From contig CALMAH010000001.1 in NCBI GenBank assembly GCA_937859595.1, positions 86,263 through 150,262 of the forward strand: a stretch of DNA of 64,000 nucleotides. The letters are read 5' to 3'. Positions within the stretch are counted from its first letter, which is position 1, and every line of letters begins with the position of its first letter. The position numbers and the translations under genes were made by a program. Below, one piece after another: positions 53,363 to 63,306 of the stretch. This DNA comes from an uncultured Acidobacteriota bacterium. Its GTDB lineage: Bacteria > Acidobacteriota > Blastocatellia > Pyrinomonadales > Pyrinomonadaceae. The notes beneath the pieces are model-generated. The model was not told the DNA's origin and made no database searches. It was given only the letters and a program-made list of their open reading frames with translations.

Positions 53363-53601
53363 TCGGCAACAACGCTGCTGTTGAAAGTGGCACCGAGAGC
53401 TGAACGAAAAATTCGGACTCTTCCGAAGCACTCACGAGGCATTAGCGAGTAAATCTAGTCGAGACCTTTCAGCGGCCTCACCGTCATTGAACGGAAAACG
53501 GCAAAAAGAGACCGATTGAAATGTCCGACCGGTTTTAAGGCTCAGCGCCGCATCAAGCCGCCGGCGGCGAGGTGCACATCGACCCGGTGTCAAGAAAGAA
53601 C

Positions 53602-54375
53602 CTATCGGCCACTAGCTCTCTTCGAAGAAAGCCGTCGAAAAAATCGCGAACTCACAAAAAATAGACTGAATCCTGACAACACGGTGATTAGGCCCAGCAC
53701 GGAGAATCCCCGAAGCACGTAGTTGTTTATGTTATCCCTACCCTTGAAATCCATCGTGTGGAGCATCCAAAGGAAGTCGAAAGCTCGCCAGTTGTCCGTC
53801 CGGACAGCTCCGACTTGACCGGTTTCCGCAGCAACGTAGACGCTGACATTATTCCCAAGCGTTACTGCCCAGGCAGGTAAGGGCTTTTCGCGGTATTCGT
53901 GATGCTTGCTAACGTTATCGGCGGTTAGATAAGTTAATTCGGCCGGCACGCTCGGGTTCGCGAGAGCCTGTTGGGCGATCCTGCCAGCCTCTGCCGAAGA
54001 GACTTCCGTCCTTACCGAGCCATCCTTGACGCTAACCAGAACGGTCGAAGGTTTCTCGTCATTCACATGCTCGACCGCGTAGAAATACTCGCCGAGCACT
54101 TCGATAATATAGATCTTTTCGATCCGGGTTACGCCGATCTTCGACTGCACCGTCTGGACGATCTGGTCGGGCGGGATGGAACCAGCCGGAATCGACATCT
54201 CGACGTGCTGGCGTGCCCTAAGATGATCGCCATGTATCTCGTTGAGATCGGTCCAGCTAAAATACAGCCCTCCGAGCGTCCACAAAATGAACTGGATACC
54301 AATAAAGACGCCAAGGTAGCGGTGCACCCGACGGATGAAATGCTTGTAATTGAATCTTCTTGATCTGTTGGACAT
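53602..54375 (-). CDS. PepSY-domain membrane protein
   Basis: The 257-aa protein has an N-terminal membrane helix (RYLGVFIGIQFILWTLGGLYFSW). Two PepSY-like segments follow (SAEAGRIAQQALA and PLPAWAVTLGN...VYVAAETGQV), then a C-terminal helix (VLRGFSVLGLITVLSGFSLFFV). PepSY_TM proteins often sit in metal uptake and reduction clusters and may anchor or transfer electrons to periplasmic metal sites. It is divergent from the copper genes, sharing the intergenic region 54376-54516. Confidence 0.82.
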   Translation of the reverse strand: MSNRSRRFNYKHFIRRVHRYLGVFIGIQFILWTLGGLYFSWTDLNEIHGDHLRARQHVEMSIPAGSIPPDQIVQTVQSKIGVTRIEKIYIIEVLGEYFYAVEHVNDEKPSTVLVSVKDGSVRTEVSSAEAGRIAQQALANPSVPAELTYLTADNVSKHHEYREKPLPAWAVTLGNNVSVYVAAETGQVGAVRTDNWRAFDFLWMLHTMDFKGRDNINNYVLRGFSVLGLITVLSGFSLFFVSSRFFRRLSSKRASGR

Positions 54376-54516
54376 ATGCCGTTCTTAGGAGTTTCTCGAT
54401 GACGAATCATAGTACAAGGTCGGTTCGTCAGGGAAAAAATCTGAAAACGATTGTAGTCCATAGCCGACTTCAGGTCTTGACAGAACTTGAAAGGCGGGTT
54501 CATAATTAATCTGCGA

Positions 54517-54906
54517 ATGCTGAAATGGGTCACATCGCTTTTGCTATTCATCGCCCTCACCGGTCAGGTCTGGGCGGGTGTTTGCGCCTGTTTTGACGAT
54601 CATAATGATTCGCACAGCTGCTGCAAGCCGGACAAGAGCGGCAAAGATGCCCTCGCTGCCCCGCCTTGCTGTTCAGCGGATTGCGAATCGATCACGAGTT
54701 CGCAGATTCCTGGAAAGAACACCGATCGTGTTTCGCAGGATTCGTGGTCGAAGGAGATCGCACCGGAAGCGAAGTCAGCATTCCGGCCGACCCTCCCCCT
54801 CGCGGTTCGTTCCATAGAGCAGCACTCGAAGCTGCTAGGACATCGGCTTAAGCTGGCACGCCCTCCTAACGCGCTATATCTGCGCCACAATTCCTTTCTA
54901 ATCTAG
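54517..54906 (+). CDS. Cys/His-rich secreted metal-binding-like protein
   Basis: The protein is 129 aa from ATG 54517 (an upstream TTG at 54487 is less likely). A signal peptide (MLKWVTSLLLFIALTGQVWA) precedes a short mature chain with VCACFDDHNDSHSCC and PPCCSADC. These seven cysteines and nearby histidines suggest soft-metal binding. It is the first plus-strand gene of the copper cluster. It may be a periplasmic copper-buffering protein. A possible terminator follows at 54945-54967. Confidence 0.65.
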   Translation: MLKWVTSLLLFIALTGQVWAGVCACFDDHNDSHSCCKPDKSGKDALAAPPCCSADCESITSSQIPGKNTDRVSQDSWSKEIAPEAKSAFRPTLPLAVRSIEQHSKLLGHRLKLARPPNALYLRHNSFLI

Positions 54907-54944
54907 TTCCGACGTTTCGCGACGAAGTTGACGCGCATTCATTC

Positions 54945-54967
54945 GTGCGCGCTTTCGCGCGTATTTT
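54945..54967 (+). terminator. Weak rho-independent terminator-like hairpin
   Basis: GTGCGCG-CTTT-CGCGCGT forms a seven-pair stem including two G-U pairs, followed by ATTTT. It lies 38 bases after the Cys-rich gene stop. The short T-run makes it weak; read-through to the rest of the cluster is possible. Confidence 0.35.
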
Positions 54968-55018
54968 CGCGCCTGAACGATTCGACAATTTTAAATCTTT
55001 AAAGAGGAGACTTATTTG

Positions 55019-55456
55019 ATGAAAAAGACGCTAGTAATTTCGTTACTTCTTTCCATTGCTGTTTTTGCCGCTGCTTGTGGAAGCACGGATACGGCCGGCA
55101 GCGGACCGGCCGCAACTGGTAAAGAGATCAAGAGCGGGACCGCCGGCAATAACCTGACGGCAACTCTTTCGAGCACGGACGGCGTGCTACGAAAAGGCAA
55201 GCAGACCGTGACACTAAAATTCGCCGACCAGTCGGGCAAGCCTGTCGACGTCGGCGCGGCTTCGCTGAATTTTCATATGCCCGCGATGGGTACGATGGCC
55301 GTGATGAACAACGCCGCGACCCTTACCACGACTGGCACTCCGGGGATCTATTCGGGCAGCGTCGACCTCGAAATGTCGGGCGAATGGCAGGCACAGATCT
55401 CTTATCAAGGCCCTGCGGGAAATGGAAAGGCAAATATACCCGTAACGGCTCAGTAG
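55019..55456 (+). CDS. YtkA/FixH-like lipoprotein
   Basis: The 145-aa protein (ATG 55019, AGAGGAG ribosome site) has a lipoprotein signal ([16 protein letters not shown] with the lipid-modified Cys). An Ig-like beta domain of the YtkA type follows, with [22 protein letters not shown] and [16 protein letters not shown]. The methionine/histidine segment HMPAMGTM is typical of copper-associated members. It is followed by cusA after 16 bases. Confidence 0.82.
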   Translation: MKKTLVISLLLSIAVFAAACGSTDTAGSGPAATGKEIKSGTAGNNLTATLSSTDGVLRKGKQTVTLKFADQSGKPVDVGAASLNFHMPAMGTMAVMNNAATLTTTGTPGIYSGSVDLEMSGEWQAQISYQGPAGNGKANIPVTAQ

Positions 55457-55472
55457 TAGGTACGCACCCGCT

Positions 55473-58400
55473 ATGATCAACTGGCTCATCGATTGGTCGA
55501 TCAGGAATCGCGTCATTGTGATCGCAATCTATATTGCGATCGCCGCGGCGGGCTATTGGGCCGTGCTTCGGACGCCGATCGACGCGATTCCCGACCTTTC
55601 CGACAACCAGGTGATCGTATTCACGGACTGGGCCGGGCGCTCGCCGAAAGAGGTCGAAGACCAGATAACCTACCCGCTGGTCACGAACCTCCAGGGGCTG
55701 CCCGGCGTGCGGACGGTGCGCGCCAGCTCGGCGTTCAGCTTCTCGATGGTCAACGTCATCTTCGAGGACGACGTCGAGCTTTACTGGGCCCGGACACGGA
55801 TTCTCGAACGCCTGAACCTGGTTCAGCGCCAGCTTCCGGAAGGTGTGACGCCGACGCTGGGGCCGGACGCTTCGGGCCTTGGTCAAGTTTTCTGGTACAC
55901 GCTGGAATCGGAGACGATGAGCCTGCGGGACCTTCGCACGCTGCAGGATTGGTTTGTCCGGTATCAACTCAGCTCGACGCCCGGGATCGCCGAGGTCGCG
56001 AGCGTCGGCGGGTATGTTCAGCAGTATCAGATCGACGTCGATCCGAACAAGCTGCGGGCTTATAATCTGCCGCTGTCCGGAGTGCTCGAAGCGGTCGAAC
56101 GATCGAACAACAACGTCGGCGGTAACGTCGTCGAGCAGGCCGGCGAATGGGCGGTAGTGCGCGGGATCGGATTGATCGAGTCGGTCGCCGATGTTGAGAA
56201 CACCGTTGTCGGCTCAAGCAACGGGACGCCCATCTATGTAAAGAACGTCGCCGAGGTGAAGCTAGGGAACGCGTTCCGCACCGGCTCGCTCGATAAGAAC
56301 GGCAAAGAGGCTGTCGGCGGCGTCGTGATAATGCGTTACGGCGTCAGCGCTCTTGAAGCGATCGATGCGGTAAAGAAGAAGATCGAAGAGATCAAGCCGG
56401 GCCTTCCCGAGGGTGTTTCGATCGTGCCGTTCTACGACCGGACCGAACTGATCAACCGCACCGCCGATACGCTGAAGTACGCTTTGATCGAAGAGTTCAT
56501 TCTGGTCACACTGGTCAATCTGCTATTCCTCGCTCACTTCAGGTCGATCTTTATCGTCACGATCCCACTCCCGCTCGCAGCCCTTATCTCGTTCCTCTTT
56601 ATGTATTTCTGGGGCGTGACGTCGAACATCATGTCGCTCGCGGGGATCGCCATTGCCGTCTCGGACCTCGTCGACTCAGGAATCGTAGTGACGGAAAACG
56701 CCTACCGCGCGCTGGAGAAGGAGGGCGTGAGCCTCTCTAACCGTGAGCGCGTCTGGGAGGTAGTCCGTGAGGCTACCAAGACGATAGGCCGGCCGATATT
56801 CTCATCGACCGCGATCATCATTCTTGCCTTCATTCCCGTACTCGCCTTGACCGGCCAGGAAGGAAAGCTGTTTCAGCCGCTCGCATTGACCAAGACGTTC
56901 GCGATGATCGCCGCGGCTTTCATGGCGATCACGCTTGTGCCAGTACTATGTGGATTCCTGCTCAAAGGCAAATTGCGGCCCGAGGAAGCGAACCCGATAA
57001 TGCGGTTCCTTCGTAGCGTGTACAAGCCGTTGCTTGAGAAGGCACTAAGGAACCGGCTCGCGACAGTAGCGATCGCCGGGCTATTCTTCGCAGGCTCAAT
57101 GCTGGTAACGACGCAGATTGGTAGCGAGTTCATGCCGCCGCTTAACGAAGGCGATCTGATGTATATGCCGGTTACTGATCCCGGAATTTCGCTTGATGAG
57201 GCGACCCGCGTGATGAGCAAGCAAAACCAGATTATTCATTCTTTTCCGGAAGTCGCGTGGGCGGTTGGGAAGGCCGGACGGGCGGAAACCTCAACTGATC
57301 CGGCTCCGATCAATATGAACGAGACGGTCATCCACCTAAAGCCGGAAAGTGAATGGAGACCGGGCATCACACGGGAAAAACTCGTCGCGGAAATGGATGC
57401 GGCACTGCGGATACCGGGCGTGACGAATATCTGGACGCAGCCGATCATCAATCGTATCGAGATGCTGGCGACCGGCATCAGGTCGCAGGTCGGCATCAAG
57501 ATCTATGGAGACGATCTCGAAAAACTCGAGAAAACATCGCGTGAGATCGCTGAGGTTGTTCGACGAGTGCCAGGGGCGGCGGATGTCTATCCGGAGCAGA
57601 TCGGCGGCGCTCCGTATTTGGACATCGACGTTGACCGCCAGGCGGCTGCCCGCTATGGGATCGACGTTGGTACGATCCAGGACGTGATCGAAAAAGGGAT
57701 CGGCGAGTCGAATCTGACGGTCACGATCGAGGGCCGCAACCGCTTCCCTGTTAGAGTCCGCTATTCGCCGGAATTTCGGGGAACGCCGGACGCGATCGGC
57801 AGAATTCCGGTTACGACTTCCGCCGGGGCTTCGATCCCCCTTTCTCAACTTGCATCGATCCGAACGGTTGACGGCCCCGCGATGATCCAGAGCGAGAACG
57901 GGCTCTTGCGAGGGACTGTCTTGCTCAGCGTTCGCGGCCGCGACATCGGAACCTTCGTCGACGAGGCGGATGCAGCCATCAAGGATCAGATCAGGCTTCC
58001 AGCGGGATATTACTTTGCCTGGAGCGGCCAGTATGAGAATCAACAGCGGGCTCGCGCGAGGCTGTTGATCGTGGTGCCGATCGTCATCCTGATCATCTTC
58101 GCGACCTTGTATCTGACCTACAACTCATTCATCGAGGCCGCTCACGTACTTCTGGCAGTCCCGTTTGCGCTGACCGGGGGGTTCTACCTTATCTGGCTGC
58201 TCCAGTACAACTTCTCCGTGGCCGTCTGGGTCGGGTTCATCGCATTGTTCGGCGCCGCCGTTCAGACGACGATCGTGATGGTCGTGTATTTGGAAGAGGC
58301 GCTAAAGCGAAAGCAGGAGGAGCTGGGGATACTCGATCGTGAAACGCTGCTGGAAGCTGTCACCGAAGGGGCGCTGCTTCGGCTCCGTCCGAAGGTGATG

Positions 58401-58604
58401 ACCGTGACAACGATCATCGCCGGCCTGCTGCCGATCATGTGGAGCACGGGTGCAGGATCTGAGGTGATGCGGCCGCTGGCGGCTCCGGTTTTTGGCGGAA
58501 TGCTTTCCAGTCTGGTCCACGTCCTCATCGTAACGCCAGTGATCTTCTATTGGATCAGGCTTTGGGAACTTAAGAGAGAAGAACGCGAATTACACGTACG
58601 TTAG
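55473..58604 (+). CDS. cusA: CusA/CzcA-family heavy-metal RND efflux pump
   Basis: The 1043-aa protein is an HME-RND transporter with twelve membrane helices and two large periplasmic loops. Signatures are [16 protein letters not shown] near the N-terminus, helix 4 with [18 protein letters not shown] (the proton-relay region), [16 protein letters not shown] at the start of the second half, and [16 protein letters not shown] methionine in the substrate cleft ([17 protein letters not shown]) fits Cu(I)/Ag(I) rather than Zn/Co/Ni. The pump exports metal from periplasm or cytosol through the CusB/CusC partners encoded nearby. Confidence 0.93.
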   Translation: MINWLIDWSIRNRVIVIAIYIAIAAAGYWAVLRTPIDAIPDLSDNQVIVFTDWAGRSPKEVEDQITYPLVTNLQGLPGVRTVRASSAFSFSMVNVIFEDDVELYWARTRILERLNLVQRQLPEGVTPTLGPDASGLGQVFWYTLESETMSLRDLRTLQDWFVRYQLSSTPGIAEVASVGGYVQQYQIDVDPNKLRAYNLPLSGVLEAVERSNNNVGGNVVEQAGEWAVVRGIGLIESVADVENTVVGSSNGTPIYVKNVAEVKLGNAFRTGSLDKNGKEAVGGVVIMRYGVSALEAIDAVKKKIEEIKPGLPEGVSIVPFYDRTELINRTADTLKYALIEEFILVTLVNLLFLAHFRSIFIVTIPLPLAALISFLFMYFWGVTSNIMSLAGIAIAVSDLVDSGIVVTENAYRALEKEGVSLSNRERVWEVVREATKTIGRPIFSSTAIIILAFIPVLALTGQEGKLFQPLALTKTFAMIAAAFMAITLVPVLCGFLLKGKLRPEEANPIMRFLRSVYKPLLEKALRNRLATVAIAGLFFAGSMLVTTQIGSEFMPPLNEGDLMYMPVTDPGISLDEATRVMSKQNQIIHSFPEVAWAVGKAGRAETSTDPAPINMNETVIHLKPESEWRPGITREKLVAEMDAALRIPGVTNIWTQPIINRIEMLATGIRSQVGIKIYGDDLEKLEKTSREIAEVVRRVPGAADVYPEQIGGAPYLDIDVDRQAAARYGIDVGTIQDVIEKGIGESNLTVTIEGRNRFPVRVRYSPEFRGTPDAIGRIPVTTSAGASIPLSQLASIRTVDGPAMIQSENGLLRGTVLLSVRGRDIGTFVDEADAAIKDQIRLPAGYYFAWSGQYENQQRARARLLIVVPIVILIIFATLYLTYNSFIEAAHVLLAVPFALTGGFYLIWLLQYNFSVAVWVGFIALFGAAVQTTIVMVVYLEEALKRKQEELGILDRETLLEAVTEGALLRLRPKVMTVTTIIAGLLPIMWSTGAGSEVMRPLAAPVFGGMLSSLVHVLIVTPVIFYWIRLWELKREERELHVR

Positions 58605-58620
58605 GAATTGAAATATCGGT

Positions 58621-58998
58621 ATGAAAGATCACTTGAACAAAAAACTACGACGAACCGCACTTTTGGTAGCTATGTTAGCTGCCGTTTTCCTCGCCCCGAC
58701 TAGTGCCGACGCCCAGAGTCGCAAATCTGCACGAAGCCAGTCGGCGAAGGTCGTGATCGGAAATTACGGGTACGATCCTGCGAGCATTCGACTAAAACGA
58801 GGGGTGCCCGCAAAGGTGACCTTTCTTCGCGTAAGCGAATCAACCTGTGCGACGGAAGTCCTGTTTGCAGATTATGGCATCCGTCGCGAGCTTCCGTTGA
58901 ATCAGGCAGTTATTGTTAGCTTCACGCCTAGGAAGACCGGAGAATTTGCCTTCACTTGTGGAATGAATATGCACCGGGGCAAGCTCATCATTTCATAG
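58621..58998 (+). CDS. Periplasmic cupredoxin-like protein
   Basis: The 125-aa protein has an N-terminal signal (LLVAMLAAVFLAPTSADA) and a single cupredoxin domain ending FAFTCGMNMHRGKLII. The C-x-M/H cluster (TCGMNMH) and an upstream cysteine (ESTCATEV) suggest a copper site, although the usual histidine near the N-terminus is not obvious. It lies between cusA and the outer-membrane gene, 4 bases before the latter. It may deliver copper to or buffer it for the pump. Confidence 0.8.
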   Translation: MKDHLNKKLRRTALLVAMLAAVFLAPTSADAQSRKSARSQSAKVVIGNYGYDPASIRLKRGVPAKVTFLRVSESTCATEVLFADYGIRRELPLNQAVIVSFTPRKTGEFAFTCGMNMHRGKLIIS

Positions 58999-59002
58999 AG
59001 AG

Positions 59003-60349
59003 ATGAACCTCCGCTACGTCATTGCTGGGATCTTTGCGTCCGTGGTTCTTGCCGCGGTGCCTTCTGTTGCTTTCGCACAACACCCCGCAGCCAGTACAGC
59101 TCTATCGTACGCAAAGTATCTGAATGAAACAGACGGGCGATCTGTTGACGATCTAGTAAAAGCAGCTCTCGCAAACAATCTCGAAGTAATTGCGATGAGT
59201 AAGGAGGCCGAAGCGGGCGAAGCTCTCATTCGCCAAGCTCGCCTCCGCGCGAATCCAAGCCTTGAGGTCAGCGGAACCCGCCAGATCGGCGGCATGGGCG
59301 ATAACAGTGTGATGGTGCAAGGTGCGTTACCACTAGAACTCGGAGGCCGGCGGGCTGCGCGCATTAATGTCGCTGAGAAGGAACTCGAGATCCGCCGGCA
59401 GGCGCTTGCAGAGTTGGAGAGGCAGCTTGCTGCGGACGTCCGTGCGAAGTTCGGTGAGGCTCTCGCGGCGATATTCAAGCTCAAGTTTACCGAGGATATT
59501 CTTGTGACGGCGGAGCAAAACGTTCAGCTCGTCTCGGCTCGAGTGACGGAAGGACGCACGCCGCCCTTGGAAGAAAGCCAGGAATTCGTTGAGCTGAACC
59601 GGATCAGAGCAGTACGTGAAAGGAGTGAAGGAGCGGTAGAGATACGACTCTTCGAGCTTAGAAATCTTGTTGGAATGGGCCCTGAGGAGCCTCTCGTCCT
59701 AAAGGGTGATCTCAACACTCTCAGTCGAACTTTGCCGCCACAGATCGGTGCGGAACAGACGGCCCTTCGATTGAGGCCGGACCTTTTGGGAGCGATCGCG
59801 GTGGAGAAACTCGCTGCGGCTCGCGTCGGACAGGCACGAAGCGAGGGCCGGATCGATGCCGACGTGATGATCGGCTATCAGCGGATGCAGAGCGGCTTCC
59901 CGCTGTTGGGGGTGGACGAGATGTCCGGTGCTCTGCTGCCGATCGAACAGCGAATGAATTTCTTCACGTTCGGGGTGCGTTTGAATCTGCCCGTGAGGAA
60001 CAGGAATCAGGGACTTGTGGCCGCATCGCTGCTTGAAGAGCAGGCAGCACGGAACCGTCGAGAGTTCGGCGAACTCACGATCCGCCGCGAGATTGCCGTT
60101 GCATACGCCCGCTACAACCGAGCCTTTAGAGCGATGGAGATCTATCGCGTCGGAGTTCGCGATCGGGCAGCTGACAACGCCGAGGTCGTCCGCCAGACAT
60201 ACGAGCTTGGTTCGAAAACGCTGCTCGACTACATCGCGGAGCACCACCGATATATTGAAACGGAAAATGGATTCATCGATGCACAACTGGAAGCCTACCT
60301 CGCGATGGTCGAGATACTGAAAGCGACGAACGATCCGGCGTTGAAATGA
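59003..60349 (+). CDS. TolC-family outer-membrane efflux protein (CusC-type)
   Basis: The 448-aa protein has a signal peptide (ASVVLAAVPSVAFA). Two repeated helical TolC domains follow (QARLRANPSLEVSGTRQ... and VGQARSEGRIDADVMIGYQRM, with GVRLNLPVRNRNQGL). It forms the outer-membrane channel for the CusA/CusB pump. It overlaps the CopC-CopD gene by 4 bases (ATGA), so the two are coupled. Confidence 0.87.
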   Translation: MNLRYVIAGIFASVVLAAVPSVAFAQHPAASTALSYAKYLNETDGRSVDDLVKAALANNLEVIAMSKEAEAGEALIRQARLRANPSLEVSGTRQIGGMGDNSVMVQGALPLELGGRRAARINVAEKELEIRRQALAELERQLAADVRAKFGEALAAIFKLKFTEDILVTAEQNVQLVSARVTEGRTPPLEESQEFVELNRIRAVRERSEGAVEIRLFELRNLVGMGPEEPLVLKGDLNTLSRTLPPQIGAEQTALRLRPDLLGAIAVEKLAAARVGQARSEGRIDADVMIGYQRMQSGFPLLGVDEMSGALLPIEQRMNFFTFGVRLNLPVRNRNQGLVAASLLEEQAARNRREFGELTIRREIAVAYARYNRAFRAMEIYRVGVRDRAADNAEVVRQTYELGSKTLLDYIAEHHRYIETENGFIDAQLEAYLAMVEILKATNDPALK

Positions 60350-61758
60350 GAAGAAAAGCTACAACCTTAGGCTTAGTGATCGCGGCGATCCTTCTGGCCG
60401 CGTCGACCTCGCTTGCCCACGCAAAGCTTGTTTCCTCGACGCCATTAGCCGGCGCGACGTTGACGACGTCACCGACATCGATCTCGCTCGAGTTCAGCGT
60501 CAGAGTTCAATCGAGGATGAGTTCGATCGCAGTCACCGATCAGTCGGGAGCCTCGATCATCGTCGGGAAGCTCGTCGAGTCCGATCAAGGGAAGCTCATC
60601 TCCGTACCGTTGCCGGAAATCCTGGCCGGATCGTATAGGGTTGATTGGCGGGCCCTTTCGGCAGACGATCATATGATCGACGGAAATTTCGAATTTAGCG
60701 TTGGTGAGGCATCGCAAATGATCCCGACCGGTTCAGCCGACGTCGATCATAGCGGAATGGATCACTCGGCCCATGAGTCTGCTCCGTCGATCAACTGGCC
60801 CCAGAGCCTGATCCGATGGCTGATCTACATCGGTATGATGCTGCTGACGGGCGGACTCGGCTTTCGATTGTTTGTACTCGGCAGCGTCAACGCACGAACT
60901 GAAACCCTCGATGCCCGGCTCATAGGGATCTTCGCCGCCGCGGGGCTTTTAGCGATCTCGGGACTTCTCGCCGCACTCGTCCTTCAAACGCAGATGGTGA
61001 CCGGCTCGTTCGGGACGTCGCAAGCGATGTCAGTCCTGCGGGAAACGAGTTTCGGTCCGCCGTGGCTGCTGCAAATATGCGGTGCAACTGTCGCGTTTGT
61101 ATTGCTGATTCTAGCGAGCGCCCGAAATACCATTCGGCGCAAAATCGCTTTGTGGTCCGCGTTCGGGCTATCACTCGCGGCACTGCTCGGCCCAAGCCTT
61201 TCCGGTCATGCGCGCGCCGCGTGGGACGAATACAGTCTCGCGATCCTTTCGGATTGGCTGCATCTTGTCGCCGGCTCGATGTGGATCGGCGGACTGGGGG
61301 TAATCGCTTTTGCGATTGCCGAAGCCCTCCGGGACACGGATCGTCTGGCGGCTCAAGCGTCGCTGTCTGCGATCATAAAACAATTCACGAATATCGCGAT
61401 CCCTGCTACCGTCCTACTCGCGATCACCGGGTTGTACAACACCTGGATCCACGTTGAGGGTCCTTCAGCGCTTGTCGGAACCACGTATGGGTTAGTGCTC
61501 CTGGCCAAAGTAGCGATATCAGGTGTGATGATCGTCCTTGGCGGCATCAACACCTTCTTACTTCGACCTCGGCTAGTCGCCGAATCCGGGGCGCTCGCCG
61601 ATGCGGGCGAGACGCGGCTGTTCAGTAGTGTGAGATTCGAGATGCTGCTAGCGATAATCGTTCTTTTGCTTGCGGCGATACTCGCGTTCCTACCTCCGGC
61701 CCGCGAACATAAGCCGATCTCCGCCAGCAAAGAGCCGGGCGTTCAGGAGGCCAGATAA
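60346..61758 (+). CDS. CopC-CopD fusion copper resistance protein
   Basis: The 470-aa protein starts with a signal and a CopC domain: AHAKLVSSTPLAGATL (the mature N-terminal His is a copper ligand) and YRVDWRALSADDHMIDGNFEF. It continues into a linker with HSGMDHSAHES and then a CopD membrane domain of about eight helices (ending ILAFLPPAREHKP). CopC binds Cu(II) in the periplasm and CopD is thought to pass copper across the membrane. Fusions of the two are known. It is 2 bases before cusB. Confidence 0.88.
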   Translation: MRRKATTLGLVIAAILLAASTSLAHAKLVSSTPLAGATLTTSPTSISLEFSVRVQSRMSSIAVTDQSGASIIVGKLVESDQGKLISVPLPEILAGSYRVDWRALSADDHMIDGNFEFSVGEASQMIPTGSADVDHSGMDHSAHESAPSINWPQSLIRWLIYIGMMLLTGGLGFRLFVLGSVNARTETLDARLIGIFAAAGLLAISGLLAALVLQTQMVTGSFGTSQAMSVLRETSFGPPWLLQICGATVAFVLLILASARNTIRRKIALWSAFGLSLAALLGPSLSGHARAAWDEYSLAILSDWLHLVAGSMWIGGLGVIAFAIAEALRDTDRLAAQASLSAIIKQFTNIAIPATVLLAITGLYNTWIHVEGPSALVGTTYGLVLLAKVAISGVMIVLGGINTFLLRPRLVAESGALADAGETRLFSSVRFEMLLAIIVLLLAAILAFLPPAREHKPISASKEPGVQEAR

Positions 61759-61760
61759 GA

Positions 61761-63281
61761 ATGGAAGAGAATACATCACCGACAGGAGAGATCGAGAAGA
61801 TCGACGCCGAGTCCGCAATGCAGGCCCGAAAGCAAAAGATGGTGATCGTCGCGATCGGTGCGGGCGTGGCATCAGTCGCCGTGGTTGCGTTGCTCGTCTG
61901 GTATTTCACACGATCCGGCGACGCTGGACGACCAGTACCCGCTCCGACGATGTCTATGTCGGACACGTCCGACTCTCGCGGCAATCAATTCGTCGACCAA
62001 ACGATAACGCTCTCGGCTACCGAGGTCGAGAATGCCGGCCTCGCCATCGAAACAGTAGGCGAGCAACTTGCGACCGAAAGCGAAACCGTCGCTGCCACCG
62101 GGGTCGTCGAAGCGAACGCATACAAGCAAACGCCTGCGGTGTCATTGGTAGGCGGTATCGTGCGCAGAGGTCTGCCGGAACTTGGAGAGAGTGTTCGGGC
62201 CGGCCAGACCATCGCGGTCATATTCAGCGACGAGTTTGCACAAACACAGTCCCGGTACATAGCGTTAAGAACAGAGGTGGAGAATGCACGGCGCAACTAC
62301 GAACGCTCGCTGCGCCTCGTCGAGATCAATCAACCCGGCCGCGGTGAGGTGGAGCAGGCTGCCCGGCAACGAAAGGCGGCTGAGGCGGCCGTGGCGGAAT
62401 TCCGAAATCGTTATGACAGAACGACGAGGCTGATCCGAATCGGCGCGGCCAGCCGTGAGGAACTCGAACAGGACACCACCAAACTTCGAACGGCTGAAGC
62501 TGAGTTGGAAGAAGCTCGGCAGCGTGAAGCTCGTGCGCAACGTCTGCTGCCTATCAGCCCCGAGGTCCGCGCAGCGAGCGAGGAGTCGCTAAATAAACTT
62601 CGCACTGCCGAAACGGAGCTTGCTTCAACGCGTCAGAGACTGATCCTCTACGGAATGCCGTCTGCCAGGCTTGACTCGCTTCGCTCGGCGTCGCAGATCA
62701 GCTCGGAACTTCTCGTTCCGGCGCCCATTTCAGGGACAGTCACAAGCCGGGCGGTAAATGCGGGTGAGGTGGTTGACGCAAGCAAGGAGCTTTTGCGGAT
62801 CACCGATCTATCGAGCGTTTGGGTCATTGCCCAGGTCTTCGAACGTGACGTTGCAAGGCTCCGCGTCGGCAGCGGTGCGAGTGTCACATCCGACGCGTTC
62901 CCCGACAACATATTCCGCGGGCAGATCACCTATATCGACCCACAATTCGACAACGCCACTCGTACCGGAAAAGTGCGGATCGAGCTAGCAAACCCGGGCC
63001 AGGCACTGAAGATAGGAATGTATGTTAAAGCCGCCTTCGGGGCACTCGGCGACGCTGAACGCACATCTCCGGTAATTCCCGCCGCGGCCGTGCAGAGGAT
63101 CGGCGATCAGGACGTAGTATTCGTGCCTACGGAGGATCCGGTCGTGTTCGCACTACGGTCTGTCCGGCTCGGGCCCGAAGTGGATGGTCGCCGAATTGTT
63201 CAAGAAGGCCTGCAGGTTGGCGACAGAGTTGTCACGAACGGTAGCTTTCTGTTGAGGGCGGCCTGGCTAAAGGCACGCTGA
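61761..63281 (+). CDS. cusB: CusB-family RND periplasmic adaptor
   Basis: The 506-aa protein has an N-terminal membrane anchor (MVIVAIGAGVASVAVVALLVWYF). Then come the membrane-fusion protein parts: a lipoyl/barrel region (GGIVRRGLPELGESVRAGQTI), a long helical hairpin (QAARQRKAAEAAVAEFRN) and a beta-barrel (VPAPISGTVTSRAVNAGEVV...VWVIAQVFERDVARL). It links CusA to the outer-membrane channel. The adaptor follows CopCD rather than preceding CusA, an unusual order for this pump. A ribosome site overlaps the end of CopCD. Confidence 0.88.
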   Translation: MEENTSPTGEIEKIDAESAMQARKQKMVIVAIGAGVASVAVVALLVWYFTRSGDAGRPVPAPTMSMSDTSDSRGNQFVDQTITLSATEVENAGLAIETVGEQLATESETVAATGVVEANAYKQTPAVSLVGGIVRRGLPELGESVRAGQTIAVIFSDEFAQTQSRYIALRTEVENARRNYERSLRLVEINQPGRGEVEQAARQRKAAEAAVAEFRNRYDRTTRLIRIGAASREELEQDTTKLRTAEAELEEARQREARAQRLLPISPEVRAASEESLNKLRTAETELASTRQRLILYGMPSARLDSLRSASQISSELLVPAPISGTVTSRAVNAGEVVDASKELLRITDLSSVWVIAQVFERDVARLRVGSGASVTSDAFPDNIFRGQITYIDPQFDNATRTGKVRIELANPGQALKIGMYVKAAFGALGDAERTSPVIPAAAVQRIGDQDVVFVPTEDPVVFALRSVRLGPEVDGRRIVQEGLQVGDRVVTNGSFLLRAAWLKAR

Positions 63282-63306
63282 TATAAAGTACTGGGCAGGA
63301 GCAAAT

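Noticed and set aside
55493..56065. Alternative-frame reading inside cusA
   Set aside because: A shadow of the strongly supported RND pump; high-GC coding DNA produces long open alternative frames.
61670..62347. Arginine-rich 225-codon frame over copCD/cusB
   Set aside because: Very biased composition and full overlap with two well-supported genes.
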